From Brachionus rotundiformis (taxonomy: Eukaryota; Rotifera; Eurotatoria; Ploima; Brachionidae), in the NCBI GenBank assembly GCA_016802295.1, contig JAESIW010000137.1, positions 6,769,666 through 6,833,665 of the forward strand: a stretch of DNA of 64,000 bases. The letters are read 5' to 3'. The notes under the pieces are model-generated. The model ran no database searches. It was not told where the DNA came from and was given only the letters and a program-made list of their open reading frames with translations. The translations under genes and the position numbers were made by a program. Shown in pieces: positions 21,226 through 34,369 of the stretch (positions are counted from its first letter, which is position 1; the number at the start of each line of letters is the position of its first letter).

Positions 21226-24200
21226 ATGTCTACACTTAACTCGAACCAAACTTCACTGGAAAACTCTTTTTATTCCGAAGAGTTCACTTTCCACAAGGTC
21301 TCAACTCCTTTAACGCAAAAAAAAGCCAAGTCTCGAAGCAAAACAAAGTGGCAGTTCTTGGACAACAGCGATTCTATTTACCTTAATTCAGATAACCTAA
21401 ATCAATTAAACTCTGTGGAAATTTGCCTTTGGAATCACAAAAATAACAACACCAATAGCTTGGTGTTCGCTTTGGACCAAAAGTCGCAAGCAGACACTTT
21501 GCCAACCGAAATAGTTCTAGACATACTTTCGTTAGTTAATTAATTTTTTTTTATATTCTAATTTAATTATCTATTTCTCAACAGAAAATCAAAATGCAGA
21601 AAAAAAATCTACGACTACTTTCAACTGATACAGTAAATTATTTTTAATTAAAAATTTAAATTTAAATTAATTTGTATCAAGATTTCACAACTGTTGTAGT
21701 CTATTGACAAATTTGTATAAACCATTGCCTAATGAAATAAATGTAATAATTAGTCTAAATTAATAGTTTATTTTGACAAAAATAATATCACGTATTTAGA
21801 TATGTATTTTGGAAGATTTTGACAAAGATGACTCTGGCGAAACGAACGATTTAGTCGATGGTAAACAAATAGTTAATTTAATATTCATTTTTTAGATAAA
21901 TAAGATAGATAATTATTTATTTAATTATTATTTAAATTTTATAATTTGATTTTGAGGCCAAATAAATGGCTCTGTTAGGCAAAAATAGCCATCAAATTTT
22001 ACCAGGATAATTATATTTTGGTCAAAAAAATAATATAATTGGCATTATAATGCTACTTTGCCAAGCTTTAGGGACTTAAACTTTTTAATAATTAGCTTAT
22101 CTATTTTTAAATAGAAACAATTGATGAAAATGAATTACATGAACAAGTATTAAGTTTTTTTAAATAAGAGTTTTTTATTTAATTGATTAATTAAATTTTT
22201 GGTCAAATAGAAATTGGTGCTGTACTATTGTACAATATGTTCATTGTATCCCAATTTGTACACAGCCAATCGCTCGCCGATTGCGTCCTGTTCATCCAGA
22301 AGCGACATGTCTCTGTCCGATTCGGACACCCTTAGCGAATCGGACACGCGGCTCAGAGGCTACCAGACTTCATGTGCAGACGATTTGGAGACCACTTCGG
22401 AAGGCCTGTGCGATCATATACGCGAAATTTTCAACCTTGATCGCCAAGTGTTCAACAAGTACCAAGTTAAGGCCATGAAGCGACTTTTGTTCAAAAAATC
22501 TCATCCCCAAGTTTTAAAAGAAGAGCTGCTATGCCAGAAGCATGTGGTCGAGAACGATTTGCATCCAGGCTACAAAAAAGACAATTTTCAATCCGAATTG
22601 TGCTACAGAATGTGGAAGAGAAAAAAATTGGAAGAATATGGTACCATGTTGGCCAAATTTGAGCACATTAATTGTGATTTTGATCTATTCAAAAAGGAAA
22701 AATTGGACAGGTATGTTGCCAAATTGGCAAATTTTGTACCAATGTACGAAAAATTGGTTCAGCAGATATTCAAAAATTTAAAAAATAACCGCTCTTTTCG
22801 GCTCACCAGCAACTCAAAGCGTTTATTAAAAGAATTTCAGCTAAGATATTGTATTGTAAGATTTTGGGCCTAAATTTGGCAAACAACCAATCTCTAAATA
22901 TGTTTAATTGTCAAAAATTATTTTCAAACTAAAAGATGATCATCTTAGGTATTAATTCTAATAAGACTAACATGTTTTACATAAACTATGGGTTGCTCAA
23001 AGTGACCAAGCACTAGAAAAATCAAAAATTTCAACGTTGCATAACTCTGCTGATCTGATAAGACTTGTTAGCAGTATATGTTAGACAATTGTTTTTTTGA
23101 ACATAAGCTTGTTTTCTTACCAGATATATTCAGGGACTTAGATGGGATTAATTAAGAGAACAACTAGTTGGCTAAACTGTTTGTTCAGAGTCTGCAAATG
23201 TTAACAACTTTAGCCTTCTTATACTAGAAAAGATTAACTGCATAAAAGCACATGCAATACAAAGTACTGAGACTATTTCAATTCAGGCTCTAACAATAAC
23301 TTACTGATACTTTTAATTATTGTTCTAAAAAAAAAATACGAATAACATCAAGACAAAATATAAGTCGCTTAAAAAGCACTAAATTTTGAGAACTTTGGCT
23401 TTTAAAGTGCAGGAAAACTCTAAAAACTGACAGAGTAAATGTACTTTGAAATTTAAAATTCTTAAATATTTTAAAACGAATGGTCACGTTCAGGACCTCA
23501 TTTTTCTATGATCTTTTGGCCTACGGAGGTCCCCAAGTACTCAAAGACAAGCTTAATAAATGCTCTTTAACATACTCTAAGATGAATACTTAATTCAAGA
23601 AAATCGTGTCACTCTTCTTAAAAAATAACATATATATTTCTATTTAACATATTATATGACACAATTTAAATCATGATAGATTATTTATAGATTATTCATT
23701 TCTTTGTTTAAACTCATTATCAGAAGCTAGCTTCATTTAACTGACACGAGTTGAGAAATGATTGCTGATTGACCATATCCTACTGATAAAATAGAGACAT
23801 TTTTGACAATTAACTAAATTTGGAAATTGATTATTAGAATGCATAGATAAAATAATTAACACAAAATTCTTTAATTAAAGGACACATTTGAGGGCTTTAT
23901 AATAGAGATAAAATGCTTTATTAAATACTTTCAAAACGAAATTGATCTATTTGAAATTTTGGTATCCTACTTTCACAACTTGCACCAATATTTAAAAATA
24001 AATCAAGTTCCAAACGAGCCACAAAAGTATCCAATTCTGGTCTCAAATGTAAGCCATTAAGCAAATTAATCTATAAATAATAAATTAAGCTGTTTAGCTA
24101 ATGGATTTGATTGAGATATTGGAGAACACTAATTCGAATGTTGTAAATATCCTAAAAGACTTGAAGGTGTTTAGTCCAGATCCAAGGTCTAATAAAATTG

Positions 24201-27200
24201 GCTCTCTGTTCGAGCTCATGGACGAATTGGCGTCCCTTAATGAATTTCTGAACAGAACATCCTCCATATCCATCAATGACTCAATTAAAATTCACATAAA
24301 AGTAATAATTATAGGTTAATTAGGTCCGTGTTGTTACTAATTAAAAATTGAATTAAATCTAGATAGGTATCGATGCTCTGTACCAAAAAACAAAGAATAG
24401 TCTGCTGCAAAACCAAACTGAACAACGCATAGACTCGAACATTGCCTATTCAATGATAATATTTTGCCGTGAGCAAATTTCCTACTACAAGAACATTTTT
24501 ATCAACAAGTTATTATCTTTTATTAATATAAAAAAAAATGATTTTATCTAAAATAAACTGGTTATTTTGGCAGAAATGTGGAGACCATTGACCTGGTGAT
24601 AGATGTTTTGTACGAAAATTTGATGATAGATGTGAGACAGATATTCGAGGAGCATATGGAAGACTTGCATGAAGTAAAGCCTTGGTCAGATCTTTTGGTT
24701 AAAGTTGATTTTTTTTAATTAGAAATTTGTTCTCAATATGAACCTATTGGCACTTGGCTACAGACTTAAAAAGTTTGATGACGAGTTCGCAGACAAGATA
24801 TCCCAACAGTAAGCAAAATATGATTTTTGATTTAATAAGTCTTTAAACTAGCCTTTTTTAGAAAACAAACCTGGCCAAGTTTGATCTTTCCTCATTTACA
24901 CAATTGGATAGTAGCCATTGGCAAGATTAGCTCTCAAATGATTTACAAATACTTTATACCAAAAGAAACAGTAAATATTTTACTTTGACTTTATCTCTGC
25001 TGAATGTATCCCGCAAGCCTACTTGCCCGTAGCTTTAATATTATTATTAATATTATTTTTCTTATAGAAAATTAATTAATTTTTAATTCATATCCAATAC
25101 CAATCACATGCTTGCTTATGATGTTGTTTTTTTTTTTCCAATACTGACAACTTCAAATATTCAACTCAATTAGCAAATAAATAAAATCAATATTTTTAAA
25201 ATAGATACAACTTGGTTAAATCCAGTGTTGTACAAAGTCGTAAAGTCAAGAAATTTTTATTTTAAAACAAAAGTCATCAAAATTGATTTGAAACTTTTTT
25301 TTTTTAAAAAATTTTTATATTACTAAATGGGATCAAAAAACCAAGAATTCTAATATTTACTAAAAGATGACGCTTTTCATTTATATGTTGAAACTTTTAT
25401 TATACTTTAAAAAGACTTTTTTTTTTGACTTTTGCGCAAGTCTGGTTAAATCATTTTGTATTTATATTACTCAATTTTGAACATTAGACTAAAAGTGTTT
25501 AAAAAGAGATAATTTTTTTTTAGTTTGATGATATTGACTTCCGGGTCGAGAACACCGACTCGGACTTTTTGCTCAATCTGCAAGACTTGGTTGACTCAAC
25601 TGCTTACACTTTTTTCAATCAAATGAAAAACATGCAATTTGAGCAAGACATGAACATTTCCATACCAACATTGGTGTCTGATGACGGCTCTAAGTCGGCT
25701 TTTAGACCATACTCCAAAAGTTCAAAAACATCTTCAATCTACGAAGTAAGCCAAAGCAAAAGTTAAGAAATAAATTATGAGAATTATTTTCCAGACTTCT
25801 ACCAAGTCAATGTCAACATCCCTAAGTAGCCAAAATAAATTCTTCAAATCGAGGCTTTTGAGCAGTCTTAACACGCCCAAATCCTCCATTGGTTCCATTC
25901 AATCCAATTTTAGCCAAGATCTAGACTCCAAATCAACGCTTAATGTATTCAACAAAGACAGACTGGCTTGCTCGGTTTCCCTAATTGATTTGTGCATACT
26001 GCTATTTAGGTATCAGGACTCTTGTGAATATTTGCTAGACTTGTTCATTCCATCCAACCTAATCGCCAGCAATAAGGTGCTTTTCCAGGCCAAATTTAAA
26101 TGTGTCAACTGCATTTACCAAGTAGGATGACTTTTTGAAATCATGTTATGATGACTCAAGCTTAAACTAATAAACTAGACTATGTTGGGTTTTGTTGAGC
26201 TCTATTCCAACAATATTTTGGCGTTGGACATTTGTGCTCTGAATAAGAAATTGATTGGGAAATTTTTTGGAAGCCAGGTTGGCAAAATTAAAGATAAAAT
26301 AGACTTTTAATTAAGAGAAACGTTTTAGATCGAAAAAGAGGTAATTAGTGGCAAAATGGACAAGTTCATTTGGGGCTGTAGACACAAGCTTAAAAACTCC
26401 AGATATGACTGCACTTATTTTATTGACAAGAATTCAAAGTCTATAACGGATAGATTCGAGCCGATCAATCAGCAAGTTAGATCACTAATTTTATATTACT
26501 AGACTTGTTTAACTAAGAAAAAAATTATGAGAGAATAAATCCAAAAATTATGAATTTCGGTAATTAAGAATAAAAAGAATGTTTTTGAGTAGCATTTTAT
26601 TAAATTTTATTAAAAAAAAAATCTAGAGTCCTAGAACTAATCATAGTTCATCCGGTAACAGTTAGGAAGGTGATAGAACATAATTTATATTTTTAAATAG
26701 TTCTCTCTTAGTTGTGTGTTTAACATTCTCAGCTAATGTCATTGAACTTGACTGGTTCTTCAGTTAGAAAATTCAAGACTGATTAGCAAACTAGTGAACA
26801 TGTGATCAAGCATTTTTAGGTTTGGCTCAATGCGGCACACTGTTAAAACACTCCAGTTAAAGAGGATAGGATTAAGCCACTCTGTTTCATTAGAAGTCAG
26901 GTTAGCTGAAGAATATAAGGAATGTTTCGAATCAAGATTTATCAACGTTCGCCTTTTATAACTGACATATATGTTTGCTAGTCAGTTAAAATTTATATTA
27001 AATTAAAGATAAACTCTTAGAATAGAAATGATATTTTGAATTGATCATCAAATTCAAGATACCAAGATGTGTTTGCAATGATGTCTGATGTGGAAACGCA
27101 TTTTTCATTTCTAATTAAAGAGATAAAAATACAAATAGAAATATTTATTTATTACATTTAACCTTAATATTTAAATATACAGTAGTAGTAGTAGTAGTAG

Positions 27201-29378
27201 TACTTAAGCTATACGATTGGTTTCGAGAAAATTAATACCATTTTCAAAATTGATAATTTTATATCTTTTAATAATTATAAAAAGTTGGATTAAGTCTCCT
27301 CTCATCCTCCTGACTTTGAAATTTAGCATTTTAAGTCTTTTAGAGTAGTCAAATTTTCGAAGTGAAGGGATTATTTTTGTCATTCTTCTTTGTACTTTCT
27401 CGATTTTAGAAATATCGTTTTCAAGAAATGGACACCATGAATTAATGGCAAATTCTAAATGAGGTCTAACCAGTGCTGTGTAGAGCATCCTCAATGTATC
27501 AATGTTTAAATTCCTGAAACTTTTTCTAATCATAGCTAAAATACGATTTCCTTGACTCGTGCAATATTTTACTTTTTTTCTCTTAAATCGTTTGAATATT
27601 AATTGAAAGAAAAAAGTAAATCTGATATTGAAATTTTTTTGATTCCTTGTTTTTAAAAATAAAAGACTCTAAACTGTCAAAATATTACTTGAGAAGTGAC
27701 TTAAAATTAGTCTTATCTCTAAGATGTGTGTCCGGTTGAATAACATGCTTCAGCTTAGAGAAATTCATGCCAACATCTACACCAGCTTTAACAAACAGAC
27801 TTCCAGATATTACAACCATTTGGTAAAAATAAGTGACCGGAGCACTGTTCCAATTTTCCAGCAGTTCAAGCTGGAAATTTACACTCTCAAAGTCACCAGT
27901 AAAAATGTCATGAACAAAATTGACAAAATTTATACCGGACTAATTCTACTCCTTGTCCACAGGGTAAAAATACCAATAATTTACCAACTAAAAAGACTAT
28001 ATTTTATTTAGTTCAATCTGTTTTGTAAACGAACCATTTTTTCGATAGCATCCAACCATGAGACTCACACTAGAGTTACCAGTCGCATAAAGCCCCTCAT
28101 CGAGTTGCTCACCGACAACTTAAACATGCTCAGAAGGCAGCTTTATTCCAAGACATTCCTAAAATTTGTCAAACACTTGTGGAATTGTTTCTATGATGTA
28201 AACCAATTATCCAAAGACTAAAACCAAACTAATTAAACCTTAATTTAAAAAAAAGACTTTTGTCGATTTGATAAATAGGTTCGAGAGCGAAAGTGCCAAG
28301 CATCCCCAGCAAGAAGCTAGCGACTATCTGTCCATTCTAGAGGTTTGTCAATTTAGACAAGATAGCCTTATCTATTAACATTTATTTCAGTTGGTCACCA
28401 ACAAGTTTAAAGAGTACACCCCCAATCACAAATACCTGGAATCCAAAACTGTAAACTTGCACAACTAACTTAACATTTGTATTAATTTTTCCAAGCCAGA
28501 AGCAGCTGGTTCAAATACTTGGCTTGTACGCCCACAACACCACCACCCTCATTCTCCTGCACTACAAACTATTCAATTTTGTATTTATCTTTCTATTTAG
28601 AATTAATTAATCAAAAAATAGTTATCTTTTATGACTAGAATTATCAGACTAGGGAAACAATTCAGTTTGACAGAATTCATTTGGTCAAAATGGGCAAAAA
28701 ATTGACCAAAAAGTTCACTGGTAGATATTTTGTTAAGTATTTGAAAAAAAATCCGCCAAACAATCCAAGCCAGATGGCATCCAGCACCAAAGACTATTTG
28801 ATTAACTATTCACAAAGGTTGTTGGACAGCGGCTTTTTGAAGCCGATCGAGTTCGAAAGTATTTTAAATTTTTTTGGAAACTTTTTTAACCAATCTTAAA
28901 ATTTAAAGAGTCCTGTTCCATTTTAAAGCACTCTAAACAAAGTAGTGCTTCGGACGAGGACAAAAGTCTGGTAATGAAAGGCTTTTGTGCTGAGAATATA
29001 TTTTTGGCCACTGTGTCCAATTATTACATTTTGGCGCAGGACAAAATTGACCAGCTGAGCGAAAATCTGCTCTATAAGAACGCCATAATTAACCAAGAGA
29101 TAGAGGTGTTGTTTAATGATGTAAAGAGTTTAGATGAGAGGGCAGAAATGAGAGAGGCCGATGAGTTGCTTGATGGATGCATCAAAAATTCGATCATTGA
29201 CCATGAGCTGATAGTGAGGATTTTGTGGCACAGGGTCTACCAGGAGCAGCTGGCCATGAAGTTTATAAGCATGCGACATTCCAATTTTGCCAACAATATC
29301 TATCTAAAAAAATTGACCGAACCTGGTGATTTAATGGAATCGGACGAGTTTAAATACACTCTAATGCATTTTATATAA
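21226..29378 (+). CDS. long many-exon protein, probably MUN-domain (Munc13/UNC13-like)
   Basis: About 20 small exons can be followed on the plus strand: 21226-21530, 21585-21632, about 21695-21741, 21803-21860, about 22115-22146, 22211-22857, 23881-24050, 24094-24303, 24366-24510, 24575-24675, 24722-24809, 24864-24970, 25523-25745, 25795-26121, 26181-26274, 26329-26475, 27724-27963, 28013-28200, 28279-28341, 28391-28450, 28498-28575, 28638-28898 and 28913-29378. Several boundaries are approximate. Introns are mostly 45-70 nt, with two long ones (22860-23880 and 26480-27720) that hold repeats. The late exons resemble the second Munc13 homology block of MUN proteins: CVRLNNMLQLREIHANIY, then LLTDNLNMLRRQLYSKTFLK with LW, then LGLYAHNTTTLILLHYK. 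MUN proteins prime vesicles for SNARE fusion. I see no clear C2 domain, so this is a tentative family call; the frames and splice sites support a real gene. Confidence 0.4.
23330..23600 (+). repeat. interspersed repeat family C, copy 1 (intronic)
   Basis: It shares AAACGAATGGTCACGTTCAG and TACGGAGGTCCCCAAGT with 37500-37575, and shares AAGTCGCTTAAAAAGCACTA and a TTTGAGTACTT...GGACCTC module with the inverse copy at 40960-41260. It has no coding capacity. It lies in a 1-kb intron of the MUN-like gene. Confidence 0.65.
27181..27545 (-). pseudogene. LINE reverse transcriptase C-terminal fragment in antisense
   Basis: A 109-residue frame reads LYTALVRPHLEFAINSWCPF, then EKVQRRMTKIIP and RRMRGDLIQLF, the typical C-terminal part of CR1/Jockey-type reverse transcriptases. 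The 3' end runs into (TAC/TAG)n at 27181-27203. It is inserted antisense in the long intron 26480-27720 of the MUN-like gene and is truncated 5'. Confidence 0.8.
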
Positions 29379-29439
29379 ATAATTTTTGTTTATTTTGTCA
29401 AAATATTTTTACCAATTTAATAAGATAATAAACCTTATC

Positions 29440-30030
29440 ACTTTTTGTTGACTTTAGAAAAGCTTTTGACGTGATTGATCCCAATCTTCTTCTCTAATAA
29501 TTCTTTAGATCTAATCTCCCATTATTTAACAGATCAACAATTTTGCCAAAAAATTGTGCCACAGGTTTCAATAAAAATTTACTATAATAAAAGAGTCAGA
29601 GGAGACTTAATACAGATGCATAAAATTATTAATGGATTGGAAAGAATAAATTATGCAATTAGCTTACGCCTAAATTTAAGAAGAAGAAATGACCATAAAC
29701 TTGTGAGAGAGAGAGAGAGAGAGATCAACAAAAAAGCACAAAACCGTTATCCATTTTCTAACAAACAGAGTTGTTGAATCATGGAATAAACTTTCAAAAG
29801 AAGCAATATCAGCAAGGACAGTCAACAGTTTCAAGGCTCAAATTGATAAAGAAATAGTCAGACTGAATTTTTAAAGACTGCAATAGCCTTGATGGCTAAG
29901 CGCTAATTTTTGCGCTTGTATAAATCACTACCGCAGGAACTCCTAATACTACAACTAGAATAAATTTAAAAAAATACTCCAGCATAATGCAACATACTCT
30001 ATTGCATCTTATTTACCAAAAATAAATACT
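29440..30030 (+). pseudogene. decayed LINE 3' end
   Basis: Broken frames show RKAFDVIDPNLL (palm domain remnant), then RVRGDLIQMHKIINGLERIN, then RVVESWNKLSKEAISARTVN and a terminal FKAQIDKEIVRLNF, the usual order in a LINE C-terminus. The segment between is largely missing. A (GA)n tract lies at about 29706-29722. A 3' tail with AACTCCTAATACTACAACTA follows at 29938; a tail of the same type recurs at 30410-30520. Confidence 0.7.
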
Positions 30031-30409
30031 TTATTTTCTTTTTTGGGTAAACAAAATCAATTCAAGTATTTTTAATCCTTTACTTTTTGTCTTTTATCTG
30101 TGATATGACACGTAGCCAAAGAACATTCTAAAATATTTTAATTATTTAAACATGTTTTTATGGAACATCCCATAAGGGTTTTAATTATTCAAACTAAACA
30201 ATATGTTTTCTGTTATTTATTAGTTATGACTTTTTATATTCTATTACTTATATTATATTCTATTACTATATTCTATTAGCTTTAAATGCTGAGTTTCTTA
30301 AATATTAATTAAGGCGAATATTATAAATAGTCGCTTTATTTTATTTAAAGATATATAATAAAATTATTAAATAACGATCCACTTTTAACTATCCACAAGC
30401 CTCACATAT

Positions 30410-30642
30410 CTACATTAGGAAAAATAATTTTAGGTAAAAAAGATGCGACAAAGTATATCGCATTATGCTGGAGTATTTTTTTAAATTTATTCTAGTAGTA
30501 GTAGTAGGAGTTAAGTCGCTGTCCAACAACCTTTGTGAATAGTTAATCAAATAGTCTTTGGTGCTGGATGCCATCTGGCTTGGATTGTTTGGCGGATTTT
30601 TTTTCAAATACTTAACAAAATATCTAGCAGTATTTTAGTAAA
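30410..30642 (-). pseudogene. inverted chimeric copy: exon of upstream gene joined to LINE tail
   Basis: On the minus strand a segment nearly identical to 28723-28832 (encoding KNPPNNPSQMASSTKDYLIN) is joined directly, after GGACAGCG, to a LINE 3' tail matching 29940-30030 (CTACTACTACTACTAGAATA, then AATACTCCAGCATAATGC). The exon piece has lost its downstream continuation. It could arise by an inverted duplication with internal deletion or by template switching during LINE reverse transcription. Confidence 0.75.
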
Positions 30643-30932
30643 TTTTAATTTATCAAAAAAGGAAGAATTTTTGCTCTGTTTGTTTTTGATATTCACAATA
30701 CCAAAATCTTCTTCGAATGAAAAAATGGTCGAAAATTTTTTTATATTAAATTTTGAAATTATATTTATTTTAATGCGTAGTTCAATGTATTGAAATTAAA
30801 AAATTAAAATTAAAATTTTGTTTAATCATTCAACTGGAAATCATTACGAAATATATTTTAGAAATATATTGTTTGAATATAAATAAATGCTTTGGAAAAA
30901 ATCATAAAAGTTTTTTGTTTTTATACCAAATA

Positions 30933-31274
30933 ATGCAGCAACCAATAAATCAGCAACCAATATATAACCAACCAATAAATCACCAACCACATTTAGGAAA
31001 AGAACCATCATTAGTTAATTGGTAAAATTTATTTCTGAATATGATGATCAAAAGAATAATTAAAATTTTTAGCCCATCATGTAACGCTCATATTAATACG
31101 AAAATTTCTCGTAAAAGTGGACTTGCAACCTGGCTATTTTCTGGTGGAATTTGTTTGCTTGGAGGCTTTTTGGGATGCTTCTTAATTCCATTTTTTATTG
31201 ATTCGTGTAAAGATGTAGAGCATTATTGTCCAAATTGCAACTTTTATTTTGGTACCAAAAAGGTATTATCATAA
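30933..31274 (+). CDS. LITAF-domain zinc-binding membrane protein
   Basis: Exons 30933-31021 and 31073-31274 join in phase 2 (intron 51 nt) to give 96 residues. A Gln/Asn/Pro-rich N-terminus built from imperfect INQQP repeats precedes a LITAF domain. The joined codon completes the first CPSC knuckle, a central hydrophobic helix (LATWLFSGGICLLGGFLGCF) follows, and the second knuckle is HYCPNC. In the family the two CxxC pairs bind one zinc and the helix inserts monotopically into late-endosomal or lysosomal membranes. Members act in endosomal sorting. Length is typical of invertebrate LITAF-like proteins. Confidence 0.9.
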
Positions 31275-31601
31275 TTCTTGGATGTTGAATAAACTTATCA
31301 AGCAGTTTATTCAAACCTTGATCACTCAAAACTCAATAAAATTGTCAATAATAATCAATAGAATAATAAAATTGAAAAAAAAAATTATAATAAAACTTGA
31401 ATAAAATTTTAGACAAAAAAATCATTTTGAAATGTTACTATTACCAAAGGTAATTTTTGATCAATATTCAATTTGCTTAATAAATTTCAAATGTGCTATT
31501 ATTATTATTACTATTAAAATAAAAGGGAAAATCCAAGCTGATGTATAAAATTTTATTTTAAATAGATAAATTAGTTTAATTAGTTCTTATGACTCATGTA
31601 G

Positions 31602-32176
31602 ACCAAAGGGGTATAAATAGGATGACAAAAATCAATTCATTTTTCAAAATTACAAATTTTTCAACAAAAATATTTTATTTTCGGAAAATTGAGACAAAAA
31701 GCAGTCACCATAACTCTGCCGATCCGCAGGTCCCAAGCCCTGATGAAAAAAGAGGAGGGTGGTGGCAGCCACATGCATCGTATGTGTGTGTGGTCTTTCA
31801 CGTAGTCTGCAGAAGAGCTGTATGGCGGGTACATAGGCCTACGGGTCTTTGTCCAAGTCTTGTCGTATGAGGGCGCCGCTGGCTTCGACCATCTCCCAGT
31901 ATAGAATCCGAAAGGAGCGAGAATCTGCTGTACAGCTGACCCTCTGCAGACAGTACGTAACTTTGGAAGCCTTAAGTTAAGACTTTTCTCGAGTGAGAGA
32001 GAGGTCGCTTGGTTTGTGGTTCCAAGCTAGTCTAAATAGTTGCCGAGTTCGCAGCCTAGCGCTCGGATGAGTGGCGCTATTTATGATGAACGTCCCACTG
32101 GCTTCTTAGGGAAAGACGTCATCATAACTCTGCCATAGCCGGTCCCAAGCCCGGTTGCGAAAAGAGGAGGGTGGCG
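31602..32176 (+). repeat. interspersed repeat family A, long form, copy 2
   Basis: It has a TATA motif (GGGGTATAAATAGG at 31608-31621), an AT-rich leader with TTTTCGGAAAATTGAGAC shared with the copy at 9340, the double GGTCCCAAGCCC modules, and an end GGAGGGTGG. The core (about 31700-32160) is almost identical to 48000-48460. A 57-residue frame is shared by the two copies only because they are near identical; it lacks a common start codon context. Confidence 0.85.
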
Positions 32177-32607
32177 ACAGAAGAATAAGTCTCTCTCTAA
32201 TAACAATACACCTGTATAACACAGTGACATTTATAGTCTGCAATTAAGTTGCTTATGGTAAAAATAATCTTAGAACTTTTTCTAATGAAGAAAACTAATA
32301 TTTATTTAAGAAAAAAACAGACTAAATGACTTTTTATATATCAAAAAATTTAATTAACCTATTCAATTTTTACACCAATTACTTAAGATAATAATCAAAA
32401 ATTTTCTCAATTAATTACAAATTGGTAAATAAAAATCTAGCTTTAAAATTTAAAAAGTCTCTATGCTAAAGTTGGGACAACAGTATACAGAAACATAGCA
32501 ACTTTGACGTCAAAACATGTTCGAACAGCTTTTTTTTTTTATTCTCCTATGGCAACATGGTAACATATAAATATAAAAAAAAATTAATTCCCAAAATCAA
32601 ATCCAAA

Positions 32608-34369
32608 ATGTCAAAAATTAAGCCCTATTTAGATCAAGACTATGATGCTTTAAAATCAAAAGCCAAAAGCTCTGGCCAACTGTTTGTGGATGACAAGTTT
32701 CCTGCCAATGATGCAAGCATTTTCAGATTTAAAAATTTTCTTGGCAAGCAAGTTAATTGGAAAAGGCCTCATGAAATTGTCCAAGATCCCAAGTTCATTG
32801 TGAACAAAATAGAACCAAACGACTTGGACCAGGGAAAAGTTGGCGACTGCTGGATGGTAGCTGCCGCCTCTTGTGTCCTCAACTCGCCTGAATTAATTGA
32901 AAGAACAATACCAACTAACCAAACATTCGACGAGTCAGATTATGCTGGCATATTTCATTTTAAATTCTGGGTGAATGGCGAATGGGTAGATGTGGTTGTG
33001 GACGACCTTTTGCCCGTGGGCGACAACAATCAGCTGCTATTTTGCAAAAATCATGTGGAAACGAATGAAATGTACGGACCATTGTTTGAAAAAGCCTATG
33101 CCAAGTTGAACATTTGCTACGAGTTTTTGATAGTTGGCTATCCGCATGATGCCTTGGTTGACTTCACTGGTGGTGTCAACGAAGTGTACAATTTGACCTT
33201 TAGCCGGCCCACAGCTCCAGCCGACAAGTTCCTAGACCCGAATAAGCTTTGGGAAATTTTGTACAAGACAATGAGCTTTAATTCTTTGTCTATCGCTACC
33301 ATTGTCACCAAAGAGGGTCTGGCAGTGGGAGAAAAGCTTCCGAATGGATTGGTGATCAGTCTTGCCTACAGCATAATGAATGTTTTCGAGCTGATAGAAA
33401 CAAATGGCACTTTTGATCAAATTAGAGAGCTTGGCTCCAAAAAACCAGACACCCATACAATCAGACTCTTGAGGTGACTAGAAAACGATTATCTTTTTTA
33501 TCTATCAATTATAATCTCTTAACTAATTTAGACTTAGAAGTCCGTTCGGATTCAAAACTAGTTACCATGGTCCGTGGAGCAAGGGTACCCGAGATTGGGC
33601 CACAGTGGGCCAAGATGCCAAAAATAAAATGAACTGGGACTTTCAAGAGGACGGACAATTTTTTATCTCTTTTGAAGACTTTATACAAAACATAGACTTT
33701 TTGAGCATATGCCATACAAATGTAAATGGTTTGTCCAATGAAGGAAGTTATGGCGAAGTGAATTGGGAAATGAAAATGTTTAAAGGTGAGTGGATAGTTG
33801 GTAAAAGTGCAGGTGGTTGTGGTAATGAGGCTACTTTTTGGATAAATCCTCAGCATAAGTTCAGCGTCAAAGATCCAAATTTATCTATTCTTGTTTCTCT
33901 GAGTCAAGAGGGAATTAGTAAGAGAAGATTTGAGACCCAGGGGCAATTTACTGGAGTGCACCAAGCTTTGGGGTTTTATATATATAGCATAAAAGAGGGT
34001 GCTCAGCCGGACGGCGAAGGAAAATATGATAAATCTGGACTCAAGTTGGTCAATTTTACCAGAGTTTTTAAGTACCAAAAAGAGCTTTCAATGAGAATGG
34101 ATATACCGCCAGGCGATTATGTTATTTTTCCGTGCTTTTTTAAAAAAGATGTGCCAGGAAATTATGTGCTAAGGCTTTATATGCAAACTGGTGTACAAGG
34201 TGATACCAAGAACACTGTTAATGATAATTTGCCAGAAGATTGTAGCCCAATATTGGACGACAGAGACTTATATGATCGGTTGTATTACCGTGGAATGAAT
34301 AAAGAACAAATAGACGAAATAAACAATCAAGCTAACGAAAATGTATCAAAAGCTTGTCTAATAATGTAG
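32608..34369 (+). CDS. calpain-like protein with degenerate catalytic triad and CaaX end
   Basis: Exons 32608-33473 and 33532-34369 join in phase 2 (intron 58 nt); about 567 residues (an ATG at 32557 would add 17). The CysPc domain is clear: EPNDLDQGKVGDCWMVAAAS keeps the nucleophile cysteine (about residue 81). The usual histidine motif GHAYS reads SLAYS (about residue 251), and the usual asparagine motif NPWG reads SPFG after LLRLR (about residue 292), so two of three catalytic residues are replaced. A calpain domain III-like C2L region follows. The protein ends CLIM, a CaaX box predicted to be prenylated, and no penta-EF hand is present. Proteolysis is therefore unlikely; a membrane-bound regulatory pseudoprotease is an inference. 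The acceptor at 33531 was chosen because it restores the LRLR context seen in calpains. Confidence 0.88.

Noticed and set aside
31589..31870. A plus-strand frame in family A repeat ending GLCPSLVV, shared with 47981-48163
   Set aside because: The frame is shared because the copies are nearly identical in DNA; start regions differ, the copy at 9340 has no common ATG, and diverged copies do not keep the frame.
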